Part shown: positions 27,510 to 37,868 of the stretch, one piece after another
Numbering within the stretch: position 1 is the stretch's first letter
Layout of the letters: every line of letters starts with the position of its first letter
DNA from: Laspinema olomoucense D3b
GTDB taxonomy: Bacteria > Cyanobacteriota > Cyanobacteriia > Cyanobacteriales > Laspinemataceae
Reading direction: 5' to 3'
Length of the DNA: 64,000 nt
NCBI RefSeq assembly: GCF_025370785.1
Contig: NZ_JAMXFA010000023.1
Coordinates: 46,550-110,549 of the forward strand
Notes under the pieces: generated by a model
The model's input: only the letters and a program-made list of their open reading frames with translations
What the model was told of the DNA's origin: nothing
Database searches by the model: none
Position numbers and translations under genes: made by a program

Positions 27510-28294
27510 TTTCTTTTTCTCTAGTAGATGTTAAAAGTATCCATTCTACCGTCTCTCGTTCCACTTTATCTGAAACAGTCTTGGATAGTCTTTCCGACCT
27601 AATTTTAGAGTGTGAAGGACTTCTAAGACCTGTAGTTTTAAAAAGAACGGGACCCGAAAGTTATACCGTAGTTGATGGACATTTAGAATATTACGCTGCG
27701 GTTAGAGCAAAAGAAAAAAATCCTCGTAAAGGAGAAATGGTTAATGCTTTTGTGATTGCACCCAAACATGAAGAAATCATCCTCAAGCAAACTGAATTAT
27801 TGAATAGTTTTGCCGACTCAAAGACCAACCAAGGCGTTAAAGTTGCACCCGCTCAAGCGCCTATTCAATCTAATCAGGAAGGTCTTCAAGATTTACCCCT
27901 TCAGACGCCCATTCAACCGGATTTAGAAGCCCGATTCCTTAATATTGAAGTTAGAATTGACACTCGACTCAATGAATTAAAGGCTGAGTATTCTCAGAAT
28001 CTTCAGAGAATTGAGGAGATGTTAGACCAAAAGGTAGAGGAACGGTTAAAAGATATTGAAAGTCGGGATACCAAACCTGCTCCCTTATTAGAATCTCTGA
28101 ATAACTTAGAGTTGCCTTTACTGGCTTCGCGGTTGAAAAAGGCTGGAATTAATAATAAGATTATCGAGAATATCGCAAAAGAGCGAAATACAACGCCATT
28201 TGAACCCTTTGTCACTTTTGAAGATGTGGTGGACAGAATTAATGGCGTGGCTGCAAAAACCATGATTAAAATGATTGATGGTTGGCAAAGGTAA
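27506..28294 (+). CDS. ParB-like partner protein
   Basis: A 262-aa protein coupled to the ParA-like gene through an ATGA overlap. The N-terminal 100 residues fit the ParB/sulfiredoxin fold: SIHSTVSRSTLSETVL, LLRPVVLKRTGPESYTVVDGHLEYYAAVRAKE, where GHLEYYAA replaces the usual GxRRxxAA box, as in ParB-like domains that may not hold CTP in the standard way. A middle Gln/Pro linker and a coiled coil (RIDTRLNELKAEYSQNLQRIEEML) follow. The C-terminal 60 residues contain a helix-hairpin-helix-like stretch (LASRLKKAGINNKIIENIA). Partner of the ParA-like ATPase by position; the DNA site is unknown. Confidence 0.65.
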   Translation: MISFSLVDVKSIHSTVSRSTLSETVLDSLSDLILECEGLLRPVVLKRTGPESYTVVDGHLEYYAAVRAKEKNPRKGEMVNAFVIAPKHEEIILKQTELLNSFADSKTNQGVKVAPAQAPIQSNQEGLQDLPLQTPIQPDLEARFLNIEVRIDTRLNELKAEYSQNLQRIEEMLDQKVEERLKDIESRDTKPAPLLESLNNLELPLLASRLKKAGINNKIIENIAKERNTTPFEPFVTFEDVVDRINGVAAKTMIKMIDGWQR

Positions 28295-28351
28295 GCCTAT
28301 ATGGACCCTTTAATCTTTAAAGGAGTGGCAGTTTTAAACCTGCCACTCTGT

Positions 28352-30403
28352 CTAGTTTCTAGCCTTCTTGCCAAAGGCTTCTAATACACAAACTAACTGG
28401 GCGGAGTCGGGGACCGTTTCATCTAAAATAAACAGTTTGTTTTCGGTACATAGCTGAAACAGTAACTCTTTAACTTGATACTCTTGCACATCAGTAAATT
28501 GGTCTAAGGTATTCTGAATTAACACGGTTCGGCCCATGATTTGTTGAGTACGAACTAAGGCGAGTAAATACTCTTTTGCTTGCTTTAAAGCTTTGCTGCG
28601 ATCGCCTGCGGGTCCGAGTTGTTTGGGTTTATTATCACTAACTCCGATAATGCGGGTATATCCGGCAAACACCCCCAAGGTTTGTAATACCGGACATTCT
28701 TCTAAAATTTGGGATTGGCGAATCATTTCTTGTAGTTCTTTTAAATTCGGGGTAAGACTTCCCACGACTAATTCACCAGCACAAGCAGCGTTGACTAAAC
28801 TATGATACGTTACCAAATAATGTACCGATACCATATCTGGTAAAATATGGCGATGGGGATGTCCGGTAAAAATTTCGGAGTAGAGTTTATTTCCCAGGTT
28901 TTTGCGCGTTCCTAAGCGTTCAGCGCGAATTAAATAGAGGGTTTTGCAGCGTTGCATAGTCAGGGCTTTTTCACAGGCTTTCATGATATGATAAAAGCTG
29001 ACTAGATTGGGGTCTTCTGTCCAGACAATCCCAATTCTTCCCAGTTGTGCTGGCAGGTGATAGCTGAGGGAATAACTAGCGTAGCTGGGACTGGGTAAGA
29101 GTTTTTGTTGAATCCCACTCACATTTAAGGCTTCTAGGGCTTCTCGCACCATTTGCATCAATTCGGGGGCGGAAAATTGACGCAAGCGGGTGATTTTCTC
29201 CTGGGTTTTATTAAATTCTTTCACCCAGAGGAGGTGAAAGGCGGCAGTGACTTCGTTAGCCGAAGGTGAGATGACCGTTTCGGGTTTTGTTCCCTCCTGC
29301 TGTTTCGCCTCTTGAAACAGTTGTCTTCCCAGGAGGAGGGTAAACCGAGGTAAGGTTTTCCCCCCGGGAAATTTCGCCTCTAAATCTTGTTCGGTGATGG
29401 GATAGATGGGGGATGGGGGGGCAGTTTCGGCTAGTTGGTGTAAGGGATACAAGCGCATCGCCAACAATCCGGCAGCTTGATGGAGGTCGATCGCACTCAG
29501 GCGGATTTTTGTATCAATTCGGGCTAAATCCGCCGGTTGTATCCGTTTATAGTTTTGTTGCCAGGTGTTGGTGATGATACTTATGATAATAACAAAATTT
29601 TTGAGTTTTTGATTATGAATAATTGAATTTACGTTAAATAACGCCTGTAAATTAATTAATCCATCTATCCCCCTATCTATATTATCTAAATTATCAAAGC
29701 ATAAAACCATCGGCTGAGTTGCGGAGGCAATTTTGCCAAAGTTGGATAAAATTTGCTGGGCGGCATTTTCTGAATCAATGGACCGTTTGACCCTCAGAAG
29801 TTTTAAACTGCCTTCGTCTAAATCATCGCCTTTGAGCCATTCACAAGCGAGGGGATATAATTTAGGATTGGTTAAGTCATAGAGAAGGCCAAAGAACTCA
29901 TTAGCGTTATAGATTCCAGCGGGATAGGTTCCTTTTAATTTGTGGATAAACAGTTGCCGTTCTCCGAACACCCGTTTCATCAGACCTCTATCTTGAAATG
30001 CGGCTAATTCTTTTAACCAAAGTAACAGTTGGGATTCGGTTTGACCTTGGGGAACATACATTAAACTATCTAAGGTATTGCGGAGGGTATGCCGCCAAAT
30101 AAAGTCGCTTTCGGGCCAAGGTCCAATATAGGCAAAAAAGCCTTTGGAATTGAGGGTACTTTTAATCCGTCCTAAGAGATAACTTTTCCCAGAACCCGAA
30201 TCTCCCGAGAGTAGAATTGTCCGGGTTCGATGATCTTGGGTGACGTGATCGACGACGGAGGTAATTTCCGTTAAGACTTCTTGATGAATGGAATCGACGG
30301 TAAAGGCAGAATTTTGGTCTTCTTGCCAAAAATTACCGGGTCTAAAGGTGGTGGAATCAAAGGGGTTAACGGATTCTTGAATAATGCGGTCAATAGATGC
30401 CAC
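28352..30403 (-). CDS. P-loop ATPase, paralog B of three
   Basis: A 683-aa paralog of the ATPase at 22841-24853. The GTG at 30403 has a strong GAGGAG site six bases upstream and gives VASIDRIIQESVNPFD, aligning with both paralogs; the open frame runs 28 codons further upstream. Walker A is LLSGDSGSGKSYLLGRIKS and Walker B VLCFDNLDNIDRG. The C-terminal module is conserved: SLSYHLPAQ, IVWTEDPNL, LYLIRAERLG, FTGHPHRHI, SVHYLVTYHSLVNAACAGELVVG. It is closer to paralog C than to A. Convergent with the ParB-like gene. It lies downstream of paralog C (91 bases), so B and C probably form one transcription unit. Confidence 0.75.
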   Translation of the reverse strand: MASIDRIIQESVNPFDSTTFRPGNFWQEDQNSAFTVDSIHQEVLTEITSVVDHVTQDHRTRTILLSGDSGSGKSYLLGRIKSTLNSKGFFAYIGPWPESDFIWRHTLRNTLDSLMYVPQGQTESQLLLWLKELAAFQDRGLMKRVFGERQLFIHKLKGTYPAGIYNANEFFGLLYDLTNPKLYPLACEWLKGDDLDEGSLKLLRVKRSIDSENAAQQILSNFGKIASATQPMVLCFDNLDNIDRGIDGLINLQALFNVNSIIHNQKLKNFVIIISIITNTWQQNYKRIQPADLARIDTKIRLSAIDLHQAAGLLAMRLYPLHQLAETAPPSPIYPITEQDLEAKFPGGKTLPRFTLLLGRQLFQEAKQQEGTKPETVISPSANEVTAAFHLLWVKEFNKTQEKITRLRQFSAPELMQMVREALEALNVSGIQQKLLPSPSYASYSLSYHLPAQLGRIGIVWTEDPNLVSFYHIMKACEKALTMQRCKTLYLIRAERLGTRKNLGNKLYSEIFTGHPHRHILPDMVSVHYLVTYHSLVNAACAGELVVGSLTPNLKELQEMIRQSQILEECPVLQTLGVFAGYTRIIGVSDNKPKQLGPAGDRSKALKQAKEYLLALVRTQQIMGRTVLIQNTLDQFTDVQEYQVKELLFQLCTENKLFILDETVPDSAQLVCVLEAFGKKARN

Positions 30404-30493
30404 GGCGGACTCCTCAGTGAGAGAATACAGGGTGTAATTAGGGTGCAATTTCGTCCAGAGGCGATCGCATTTTGTAGGCGATCGCAATTGGAG

Positions 30494-32584
30494 TTATCGC
30501 TGCGAGTTGACCAAATAGACTAACTGATCTTCCAGTTTTGCATCAGGATTCAGGATGGCAACCGAGGGATGATTTTCACAAAGATGTTCAATTAAATGGT
30601 GAACTTGGGATTCGTTAATATGGGAAAATTGCGAAATCGCTTCTTGAGATAACCTTTGGCGCGCCATACATTGTTGACTGATCGCCCGATTTAACAAAAA
30701 ATCCTCCACAGGTTGCCACAATTCCCGAGTTGCTTCGCCAATGGGGAGACTAGGGACCAGTTCTAATTGTTGCAATAGGGGACAGTATTGCAAAATTTTG
30801 GATTCTCGAATCAGGGTTTGCAATTCGGTTAAATTTGGGGTAGAATTGCCCACAATTAAATCGCCTCCACAGGCATCATTGACTAAGCTGTGATAGGTAA
30901 TTAAATAATGAACCGACAGCAAGTCGGGTTTAAGATGCTGATGACGAGACTTCCGGTAAATATCGCTATAGATTCTGTATCCGGTATTGTTGGGATTGCC
31001 GATACTTTCTTCGCGGATTAGGTGCAACTTGTGGCATTGTTTCGCCGCGATCGCCTCTTGGCAGACTTTCATAAAATTGCAAAACTTCGTCAAATTGGCA
31101 TCTTCACTCCAGGCAACTCCAACGGTTTCTGAAGTTCCGGGGAATTGATAGCTGAGGGAATAACTGCTATAAGTGCGACTATCTAGGAAGCGAAGGTTAA
31201 CCTCGGGGACGGATAATGCTTCTAATGCTTCCCCTAACATGGCGATTAATTCCGGGGAAGAAAACTGACGAATTCGGGAAATTCTATCCTGAGTTTGGCT
31301 AAATTTCCTCAACCATAATAACTTGAAAGCTGCCAGTAAATCTGCTTTGGGTTCAGCAGTAGGGGGTAAACTAGGCGTTTCTGAAACATCGATCGCCGGT
31401 TCAGGAGAATGGGAGGATTGTTGATCCAGAACCGGGGTATATTCGACATCAATATACTCGATGCGATCGCGCATTAATTCTAACTTGTGGTCCTGAAATA
31501 ACTGGCGTCCCAACATCAACACATTTCGGGGACGAGTTTTCCCTCCGGGGAATTTATCCTCTAACTTTTCTCGGGTGAGGGGATACAAATTAGAAGGGGG
31601 TTGGGTGGCAGATTGACGATGCACAATAGACAAACGACTCGCCCAAAGTGCCTCCCCTTGATACAAACTAATTTGTTTGAGTTGAACAATCGCATCCAGT
31701 CGGTCCCTATCCGTTGCTTGGATGCGAAACGCATTTTGTTTCCAGGTATCGGTAATGATGCTAATCATTACCAGAAAGTTTTTTAATTTTTGCGTGTGAA
31801 TGACGGAGTTTACCCCAAATAAACTAGGTAAATCAATAGATCCATCGGCTAATCTGGCAATATTATCTAATTGGTCAAAACACAGAACAATCGGGAGAGT
31901 TTCAGCGGAAATCCTCCCAAAATTGGCTAGAATTTTTTGGGCCGCATCTTCGCTATCAATAGAATGTTGCACTCGGAGAATCTTGAGACTTTCTTCATCT
32001 AAATCATCCCCGCGTAACCACTCACAGGCAAGACTAGAAAATTTAGGATTTGTCAAGTCATAAAGGACGCCAAAGAACTCATGGGCATTATAAATTCCCG
32101 TGGGATAGTTATCTCGGAGATTGCGAATAAAAACCTGGCGATCGCCACGAATCATATCCATGATACTGCGATGCTCAAATTCCGATAACCCTTTCAACCA
32201 CAAAATTAATTGAGAATCTTCTTCGCCCTCGGGAACTTCCAGCAAACTATCCACCGTGTACCGGAGAATATGCCGCCAAATATAGTCACTGGCAGTAAAG
32301 GGTTCGATATAAACAAAAAAGGCTTTACGATTCAGAATCCGCTTGATTCTGCCTAATAAATAGGACTTGCCGGATCCTGTTTCACCTTCTAATAAAACAG
32401 TGCGAGTGCGATGGTCCTCGGACACCTGATTGAGTAGAGTTTCGATTTGAGAAATGGCCTCTTGGTGAATGGAATCAACCGTAAAAGCCGGATTTTGTTT
32501 TTCCTGCCAAAAATTCCCAGACCAAAAGGTTTCCGCATCAAAAGGATTTGGTTCACGCTGAATGATTTGTTCGAGTGTTGCCAT
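30494..32584 (-). CDS. P-loop ATPase, paralog C of three
   Basis: A 696-aa paralog. The ATG at 32584 gives MATLEQIIQREPNPFD and aligns with the other two; an in-frame ATG at 32617, inside heptamer repeats, would add 11 residues. Walker A LLEGETGSGKSYLLGRIKR and Walker B VLCFDQLDNIARL are intact. An insertion of about 40 residues (IEYIDVEYTPVLDQQS, then Ser/Pro-rich) in the middle is specific to this copy. The C-terminal module reads SLSYQFPGT, VAWSEDANL, LHLIREESIG, SRHQHLKPDLLSVHYL and IVGNSTPNLTELQTLI. Partner protein B is encoded 165 bases upstream, with a heptamer repeat array in the gap. Confidence 0.75.
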   Translation of the reverse strand: MATLEQIIQREPNPFDAETFWSGNFWQEKQNPAFTVDSIHQEAISQIETLLNQVSEDHRTRTVLLEGETGSGKSYLLGRIKRILNRKAFFVYIEPFTASDYIWRHILRYTVDSLLEVPEGEEDSQLILWLKGLSEFEHRSIMDMIRGDRQVFIRNLRDNYPTGIYNAHEFFGVLYDLTNPKFSSLACEWLRGDDLDEESLKILRVQHSIDSEDAAQKILANFGRISAETLPIVLCFDQLDNIARLADGSIDLPSLFGVNSVIHTQKLKNFLVMISIITDTWKQNAFRIQATDRDRLDAIVQLKQISLYQGEALWASRLSIVHRQSATQPPSNLYPLTREKLEDKFPGGKTRPRNVLMLGRQLFQDHKLELMRDRIEYIDVEYTPVLDQQSSHSPEPAIDVSETPSLPPTAEPKADLLAAFKLLWLRKFSQTQDRISRIRQFSSPELIAMLGEALEALSVPEVNLRFLDSRTYSSYSLSYQFPGTSETVGVAWSEDANLTKFCNFMKVCQEAIAAKQCHKLHLIREESIGNPNNTGYRIYSDIYRKSRHQHLKPDLLSVHYLITYHSLVNDACGGDLIVGNSTPNLTELQTLIRESKILQYCPLLQQLELVPSLPIGEATRELWQPVEDFLLNRAISQQCMARQRLSQEAISQFSHINESQVHHLIEHLCENHPSVAILNPDAKLEDQLVYLVNSQR

Positions 32585-32605
32585 AAGAGTTGCTTTGGGT
32601 AAGTT

Positions 32606-32706
32606 GTCATGGGTCATTGGTCGGTGGTCATTTGTTGTTGGTCATTGGTCCTTGGTCATTGGTCATTAGGGGGTGTTGTCATTGGTCATTGGTCCTTGGA
32701 CATTAG
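32606..32706. repeat. Heptamer repeat array (GGTCATTGGTCCTT variants)
   Basis: Repeated GTCATTGGTC / GTCCTTGGTC / GTCATTTG units between partner B and ATPase C, with two TTAGGGGGTG interruptions. Reverse-complement relatives lie at 19.5, 34.9 and 43.1 kb. Confidence 0.8.
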
Positions 32707-32749
32707 GGGGTGGGGTGTCTTTTGTTATTGATGATGACCTATTTTTAAT

Positions 32750-33604
32750 TTATTGAGTTACAATAATAAAAAACAAAGGGCCGCCGATATCTTGGGGAAT
32801 CCCCAACTCGATTTGGTCCGGACTGTAAGAAATGGCCTCTTGTAAAGAACTTAACTCAATGCGATCATTACGTTGTAAGCGATAAAGAGTGCGATCCAAC
32901 TCTTCCCGGGAGAAAGGGGGTTGTAACTTTTGGCGTAAATGAAAAATCGGCAAATAGTTATCCGTTGCTAATTCCCGATCTAACTGCTGAATTAACTGCA
33001 CAATCTCATCATCGGATAAGGGTTTAGGTACAATAACCTCCGATGATGGGGGAGTGATTGTGGCGGGAGATGAATGGGGGGGAAGAGAGTCTTCTGGCGA
33101 TCGCAACGATTTCCGCAAGAAGCGCAAATAATTCGTTAGCATATCCAAACTAACGACAGGTAACGTTCCACTGGGATTGTACTCTTCCCGGAGATATTCC
33201 TGCCCTCGGGCTGTCAACCAGACCTCAGTAATTTGGCTTTTTTCCGCCTTAATTAACCCCTTTTCTGCTAACCCTTGAATAACAGATTGCCGGTTTGCCG
33301 CCTCTAGGTTTGTTTGTGCCGGAGTGATGGTAGACTCAGCACAAGCCGTGAGGATGGTCACGGACGCCTCAGCGATCGGCAATCGGGTGGGATCGAGTTG
33401 TAGCAGCGACTTTCCTGCCGGAGAAATCGAAAAGGTCAAAATCTCCTCAGCATATCCAACTAACTCGCGATCGGCGAGTGTACGACAGATGCCATCGCGT
33501 TCCGCCGCCTTGGTTTTCGGATTCGGTTTAATCTGGGTGATGGCTGCCCGATAATCGGGAAACCCTAGTAAATCTAGCAGAAACTTGAGCTCCTGCACTT
33601 CCAT
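32750..33604 (-). CDS. Winged-helix-like partner protein B
   Basis: A 284-aa paralog of partner A. It opens MEVQELKFLLDLLGFPDYRA with the ATG at 33604, which fixes the start of both copies. The same segments follow: PNPKTKAAERDGI, PIAEASVTILTACAES, EVWLTARGQEYLREEY, a Pro/Ser linker, and C-terminal YLPIFHLRQKLQPPFSREEL, IELSSLQEAISYSPDQI and GIPQDIGGPLFFIIV. It comes first in the minus-strand run partner B, ATPase C, ATPase B. Paralog pairs therefore occur in the same gene order on both sides of the ParA/ParB pair, which supports a functional link between partner and ATPase. Confidence 0.7.
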   Translation of the reverse strand: MEVQELKFLLDLLGFPDYRAAITQIKPNPKTKAAERDGICRTLADRELVGYAEEILTFSISPAGKSLLQLDPTRLPIAEASVTILTACAESTITPAQTNLEAANRQSVIQGLAEKGLIKAEKSQITEVWLTARGQEYLREEYNPSGTLPVVSLDMLTNYLRFLRKSLRSPEDSLPPHSSPATITPPSSEVIVPKPLSDDEIVQLIQQLDRELATDNYLPIFHLRQKLQPPFSREELDRTLYRLQRNDRIELSSLQEAISYSPDQIELGIPQDIGGPLFFIIVTQ

Positions 33605-33878
33605 GTGCTCCCCCTAACTGGATTGGCAACGACAATAAACGACAAAACGTCTAATACCAGTTTAAATTGCAGGGAGACCCAGAGAACTCCGAGAATGGCC
33701 TTGGCGATCGCCTCCCGGGGGAAATGGCCGACTGGAACCCTTACCCCTTCAATCATCCCATCGAAACCGGCTATAATTTCAAACCAGACCCGAAGTCGGC
33801 GATCGCCCCCTCGTGTCCAATTTTTCAGCATTTACACTAAAATACCAGTAATAGCAGATTGTTTTAAGGGTTTCCTTC

Positions 33879-34906
<1,028 letters not shown>

Positions 34907-34916
34907 TCATCAGTTC

Positions 34917-34968
34917 ACAAACAACAAATGACAAATGACAAACAACAAATGACAAACAACAAATGACC
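34917..34968. repeat. Heptamer repeats AACAAATGACAAATGAC leading into SDR start
   Basis: AACAAATGAC / AAATGACAAAC units run into the ATG of the next gene; the last unit (AACAAATGACC) supplies the start codon at 34963. Confidence 0.8.
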
Positions 34969-35754
34969 AAAAGTAGAGTTGCGGGAAAAGTGGCTTGGGT
35001 TACGGGTGGGGGTTCAGGAATTGGACGGGCAACAGCGATCGCCTTGGCACAAGAAGGTGCAAAGGTGGCAGTTACTGATATCGATGGAGAAAAAGCGGCA
35101 AAAACAGCACAAGAAATTCGGGAAAAGGGATATCTAGCCCTGTCCTTTCAACTGGATGTTACCGATGAAAATCAATGGCAACAAGGATTAGATTTAATAG
35201 TAGCCCAATGGAGTCAATTAGATGTTTTAGTCAATAATGCTGGCATCTCCCTCGCCCAGTCTATTACTGACATGAACTTAGCCCAATGGCGGCAAGTGAT
35301 ATCCGTAAATTTAGATGGCGTATTTTTGGGGACAAAATATGGGATAATCGGCATGAAGCAAGGTAAGGGCGGCAGCATTATTAACGTTTCCTCCGCCTCC
35401 GGACTGAAAGCCACCCCAGGGGCTTCAGCTTATGCTACCAGTAAAGCAGGTGTGCGCTTATTTTCCAAATGTGCCGCCCTAGAAGCTGCTCAAACTGAAC
35501 CCCGGATTCGGGTGAATACAGTGCTACCCGGTGGCGTCATGACACCCATGTGGTCGAGGATGGAAGGGTGGGAAACCTTTAAATCCCAAGCTGGAGGAGA
35601 AGCAGAATTATGGGAGAAGTTAGCCCAAGATACCCCTTTAAAACGGTTCGCGCACCCCGAAGAAATTGCTCTAGCAATTCTGTATTTAGCATCGGATGAA
35701 TCGCAATTTGTAACGGGAGCAGAATTAGTAATTGATGGGGGATTTACCGCGTAA
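34963..35754 (+). CDS. Classical short-chain dehydrogenase/reductase
   Basis: A 263-aa NAD(P)-dependent oxidoreductase. The cofactor loop is VTGGGSGIGRATAIAL, the NNAG motif is LVNNAGISLAQSI, catalytic Ser is in INVSSASGLKATPGAS, and Tyr/Lys are in AYATSKAGVRLFSK, so the tetrad is intact. VLPGGVMTPMW and the C-terminal SDESQFVTGAELVIDGGFTA are typical of glucose/3-hydroxyacyl type SDRs. Asp after the second strand (VAVTDIDGEKA) favours NAD over NADP. The substrate is not deducible. The start ATG sits in the heptamer array and has no clear purine-rich site. Confidence 0.85.
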   Translation: MTKSRVAGKVAWVTGGGSGIGRATAIALAQEGAKVAVTDIDGEKAAKTAQEIREKGYLALSFQLDVTDENQWQQGLDLIVAQWSQLDVLVNNAGISLAQSITDMNLAQWRQVISVNLDGVFLGTKYGIIGMKQGKGGSIINVSSASGLKATPGASAYATSKAGVRLFSKCAALEAAQTEPRIRVNTVLPGGVMTPMWSRMEGWETFKSQAGGEAELWEKLAQDTPLKRFAHPEEIALAILYLASDESQFVTGAELVIDGGFTA

Positions 35755-35770
35755 ATTTTAGCTTGTTTTT

Positions 35771-36715
35771 TTATTTCATTTGTCGCAGGGTCTTAAACGC
35801 TAGTCCTCTCAACCCCAGGGGTAATGCGGAGAGTGTTAAGCCGAGATAAGCCTTGGCGGGAGCGAATGATTTTCCTTGGCGGAGTAAGTGACGACCTTTT
35901 TCAGTGTCGCCAGTTTCGACTAAGCGCAATCCTAACAGTAACTGACTTTCTCTTAACCGCGACTGCCGAATCGATTCTAATTCTGGGGAGTCAAACTGAT
36001 AGGTTTCCAAATATTGAATTTTATCCCCTAAATAAGGAATAGCACGATTCAGTCCTTGCTGTCCCTCATGGACCCGATATTCCATTAATAATTCGGGGAG
36101 ATAATATCCCCTTTTTCCGGATAAGGCTAGACGCACAAACAAATCATTATCTTCACAATTTTGCAGATTAGGACGCATATAGCCGACATCTAATAATGCC
36201 GATCGCCGAAATAAAGTCGCACCAATTTGGAAACTTTGCTTAACAAAGACGACTTCTAGCAAATTCTCCACGGGACCTGCTGATAATTCCCCACGTCCCC
36301 ATCGCTGAGAGTTCTGTTCCGTTTGGGTTTCCTGTCGCTGGTTGTGGATGTCAATAATCCAATGATCGGTTCCCACAAAATCTAAGGTAGAATCTTGGTC
36401 CAAAATTGCTATAGTCTGAGACAGAAACTCAGGGGTTAGGCGATCGTCATCGTCGAATTTAATAAAATAATCCCCGGTTGCGGCTTCAAATCCCGATCGC
36501 ATATTGTTGCTTTTGCCGATATTCTGGGGATGGCGCAGGTAGCGAACCCGGCGATCGCTTAATTTGTCCATCAATTTGGGAGTTTCATCCGTGGAACCAT
36601 CATCACAGACGATTAACTCAAAGTCGGTGTAAGTTTGGCTCAAGACACTTTCAACTGCCACCGGCAACAGTTCAACGCGGTTATAGGTGGGAATGCAGAC
36701 GCTAACTTTTGGCAT
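35771..36715 (-). CDS. Glycosyltransferase family 2
   Basis: A 314-aa GT-A type glycosyltransferase. The N terminus VSVCIPTYNRVELLPVAVESVL, the nucleotide-binding VCDDGSTDETPKLM and the DxD-like FDDDDRLTPEFL are clear; the acceptor-side NCEDNDLFVRLAL (ED motif) and a helical tail follow. It probably works in exopolysaccharide or surface glycan assembly with the next two genes. The next gene upstream on the same strand starts 6 bases away (36722), so the two are probably cotranscribed. Confidence 0.9.
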   Translation of the reverse strand: MPKVSVCIPTYNRVELLPVAVESVLSQTYTDFELIVCDDGSTDETPKLMDKLSDRRVRYLRHPQNIGKSNNMRSGFEAATGDYFIKFDDDDRLTPEFLSQTIAILDQDSTLDFVGTDHWIIDIHNQRQETQTEQNSQRWGRGELSAGPVENLLEVVFVKQSFQIGATLFRRSALLDVGYMRPNLQNCEDNDLFVRLALSGKRGYYLPELLMEYRVHEGQQGLNRAIPYLGDKIQYLETYQFDSPELESIRQSRLRESQLLLGLRLVETGDTEKGRHLLRQGKSFAPAKAYLGLTLSALPLGLRGLAFKTLRQMK

Positions 36716-36721
36716 CTAAAT

Positions 36722-37735
36722 TTAATTAACTAACTTCTTTTTAATTTTAGTAATCGTTTTTTGAATAAACCGATTCGTTTTCACCCCTAAACTGGGCTTT
36801 TTTAACTCCGAGGGCTTCTGATCCGGTTGTTTAAGAAAGCGATAGTATAAAAACAGGTCTTGGTGATAGAGATTGACATCTTCGCCCTGACATAACCGAG
36901 TAAAATCTATGGAGGGATAGTTCATGTAGTGAATTCGATGAATCGGTTTTAAGCCTTCTTGGTTGTACAATACCTTGTCTTGTTCAATAAACTTATCGGC
37001 ATCGGCACAGTTGCCAGTTCGGTCTTGAGGGTTGGGGCTGAGGGTAAAGTTAAATAAAGAGCGATCGCCCCATAGAGTCATATAAGAAAAGAGAAAGGCT
37101 TCACTGATTCCTCGAAGCCAGGTGACTTCGTTTTGGTTGATCAGTCTGTCTTGAATATAAGCCAGTTCTTCCGCGTTAAAAAAGCCCCGTTTGGAACCCC
37201 AAAAGCTACTACAATGGAGCTTAGGCCGTAACTCTTCAATTGGAAAAATCCCTGATTTTTCAACAGCTTTCAAATCCAAAGCTGCCACTTCTATCGGCTT
37301 CTTATGTTCCCAATCATCAAACACAAAATCGTAAGTATCCAGTTTAGCAAAGACCCGATCCAGGGAATGCATCGCTAAACAGTCGGCATCATAGACCACA
37401 AATTTATCAAACGGTCCATCAAATGCTGCATAGCGTCTTTGAAATCGCACGCGCATAGCCGCCAAAGCCGCAAAGCGTTTTTGTTGAGCTAAAGGATGAG
37501 CTGACCAGACCTCACGGGCAAAGTTTTCCCAGCGCTGGATGGACTCATGGTTATCGTAAAGGGAAACATTATCTCGGGTGGCTATTTCCTGTTTAAGGCG
37601 AGTGAGACGATCATCGTAAGGAATAATACAAATGGGAATATCTGTACCAATATTTACCTCAATACTGTTGATTAAAGCTATTACTTGGTCATAAACCACA
37701 TCATTAGCTAGGGTATAAATACCGTGGGAATTCAT
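36722..37735 (-). CDS. Glycosyltransferase-like protein (Npun_R2821/R2823 type)
   Basis: A 337-aa protein of a cyanobacterial glycosyltransferase-like family. It begins MNSHGIYTLANDVVYDQVIALINSI; this ATG at 37735 has GGAG eight to nine bases upstream, while the longer frame starts with a TTG at 37762. Family-like parts include IPICIIPYDDR, a DxD-type FVVYDADCLAMHSLD and FDDWEHKKP, and SFWGSKRGFF. The C-terminal tail is basic. Substrate unknown; it is 6 bases from the GT2 gene and divergent from the GT4 gene, so surface polysaccharide synthesis is likely. Confidence 0.7.
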   Translation of the reverse strand: MNSHGIYTLANDVVYDQVIALINSIEVNIGTDIPICIIPYDDRLTRLKQEIATRDNVSLYDNHESIQRWENFAREVWSAHPLAQQKRFAALAAMRVRFQRRYAAFDGPFDKFVVYDADCLAMHSLDRVFAKLDTYDFVFDDWEHKKPIEVAALDLKAVEKSGIFPIEELRPKLHCSSFWGSKRGFFNAEELAYIQDRLINQNEVTWLRGISEAFLFSYMTLWGDRSLFNFTLSPNPQDRTGNCADADKFIEQDKVLYNQEGLKPIHRIHYMNYPSIDFTRLCQGEDVNLYHQDLFLYYRFLKQPDQKPSELKKPSLGVKTNRFIQKTITKIKKKLVN

Positions 37736-37868
37736 CAAGTTTACTCCATGTCCTATAGACAAGTAATCACTTCCAGTGATAACCCCCTGAAACTTGAGGG
37801 AGATTTTGAAGGATCTTGAGGATACTCTTTTATTATATGAGTAGTCTAGCTGAGTGATTCATCCTGGT

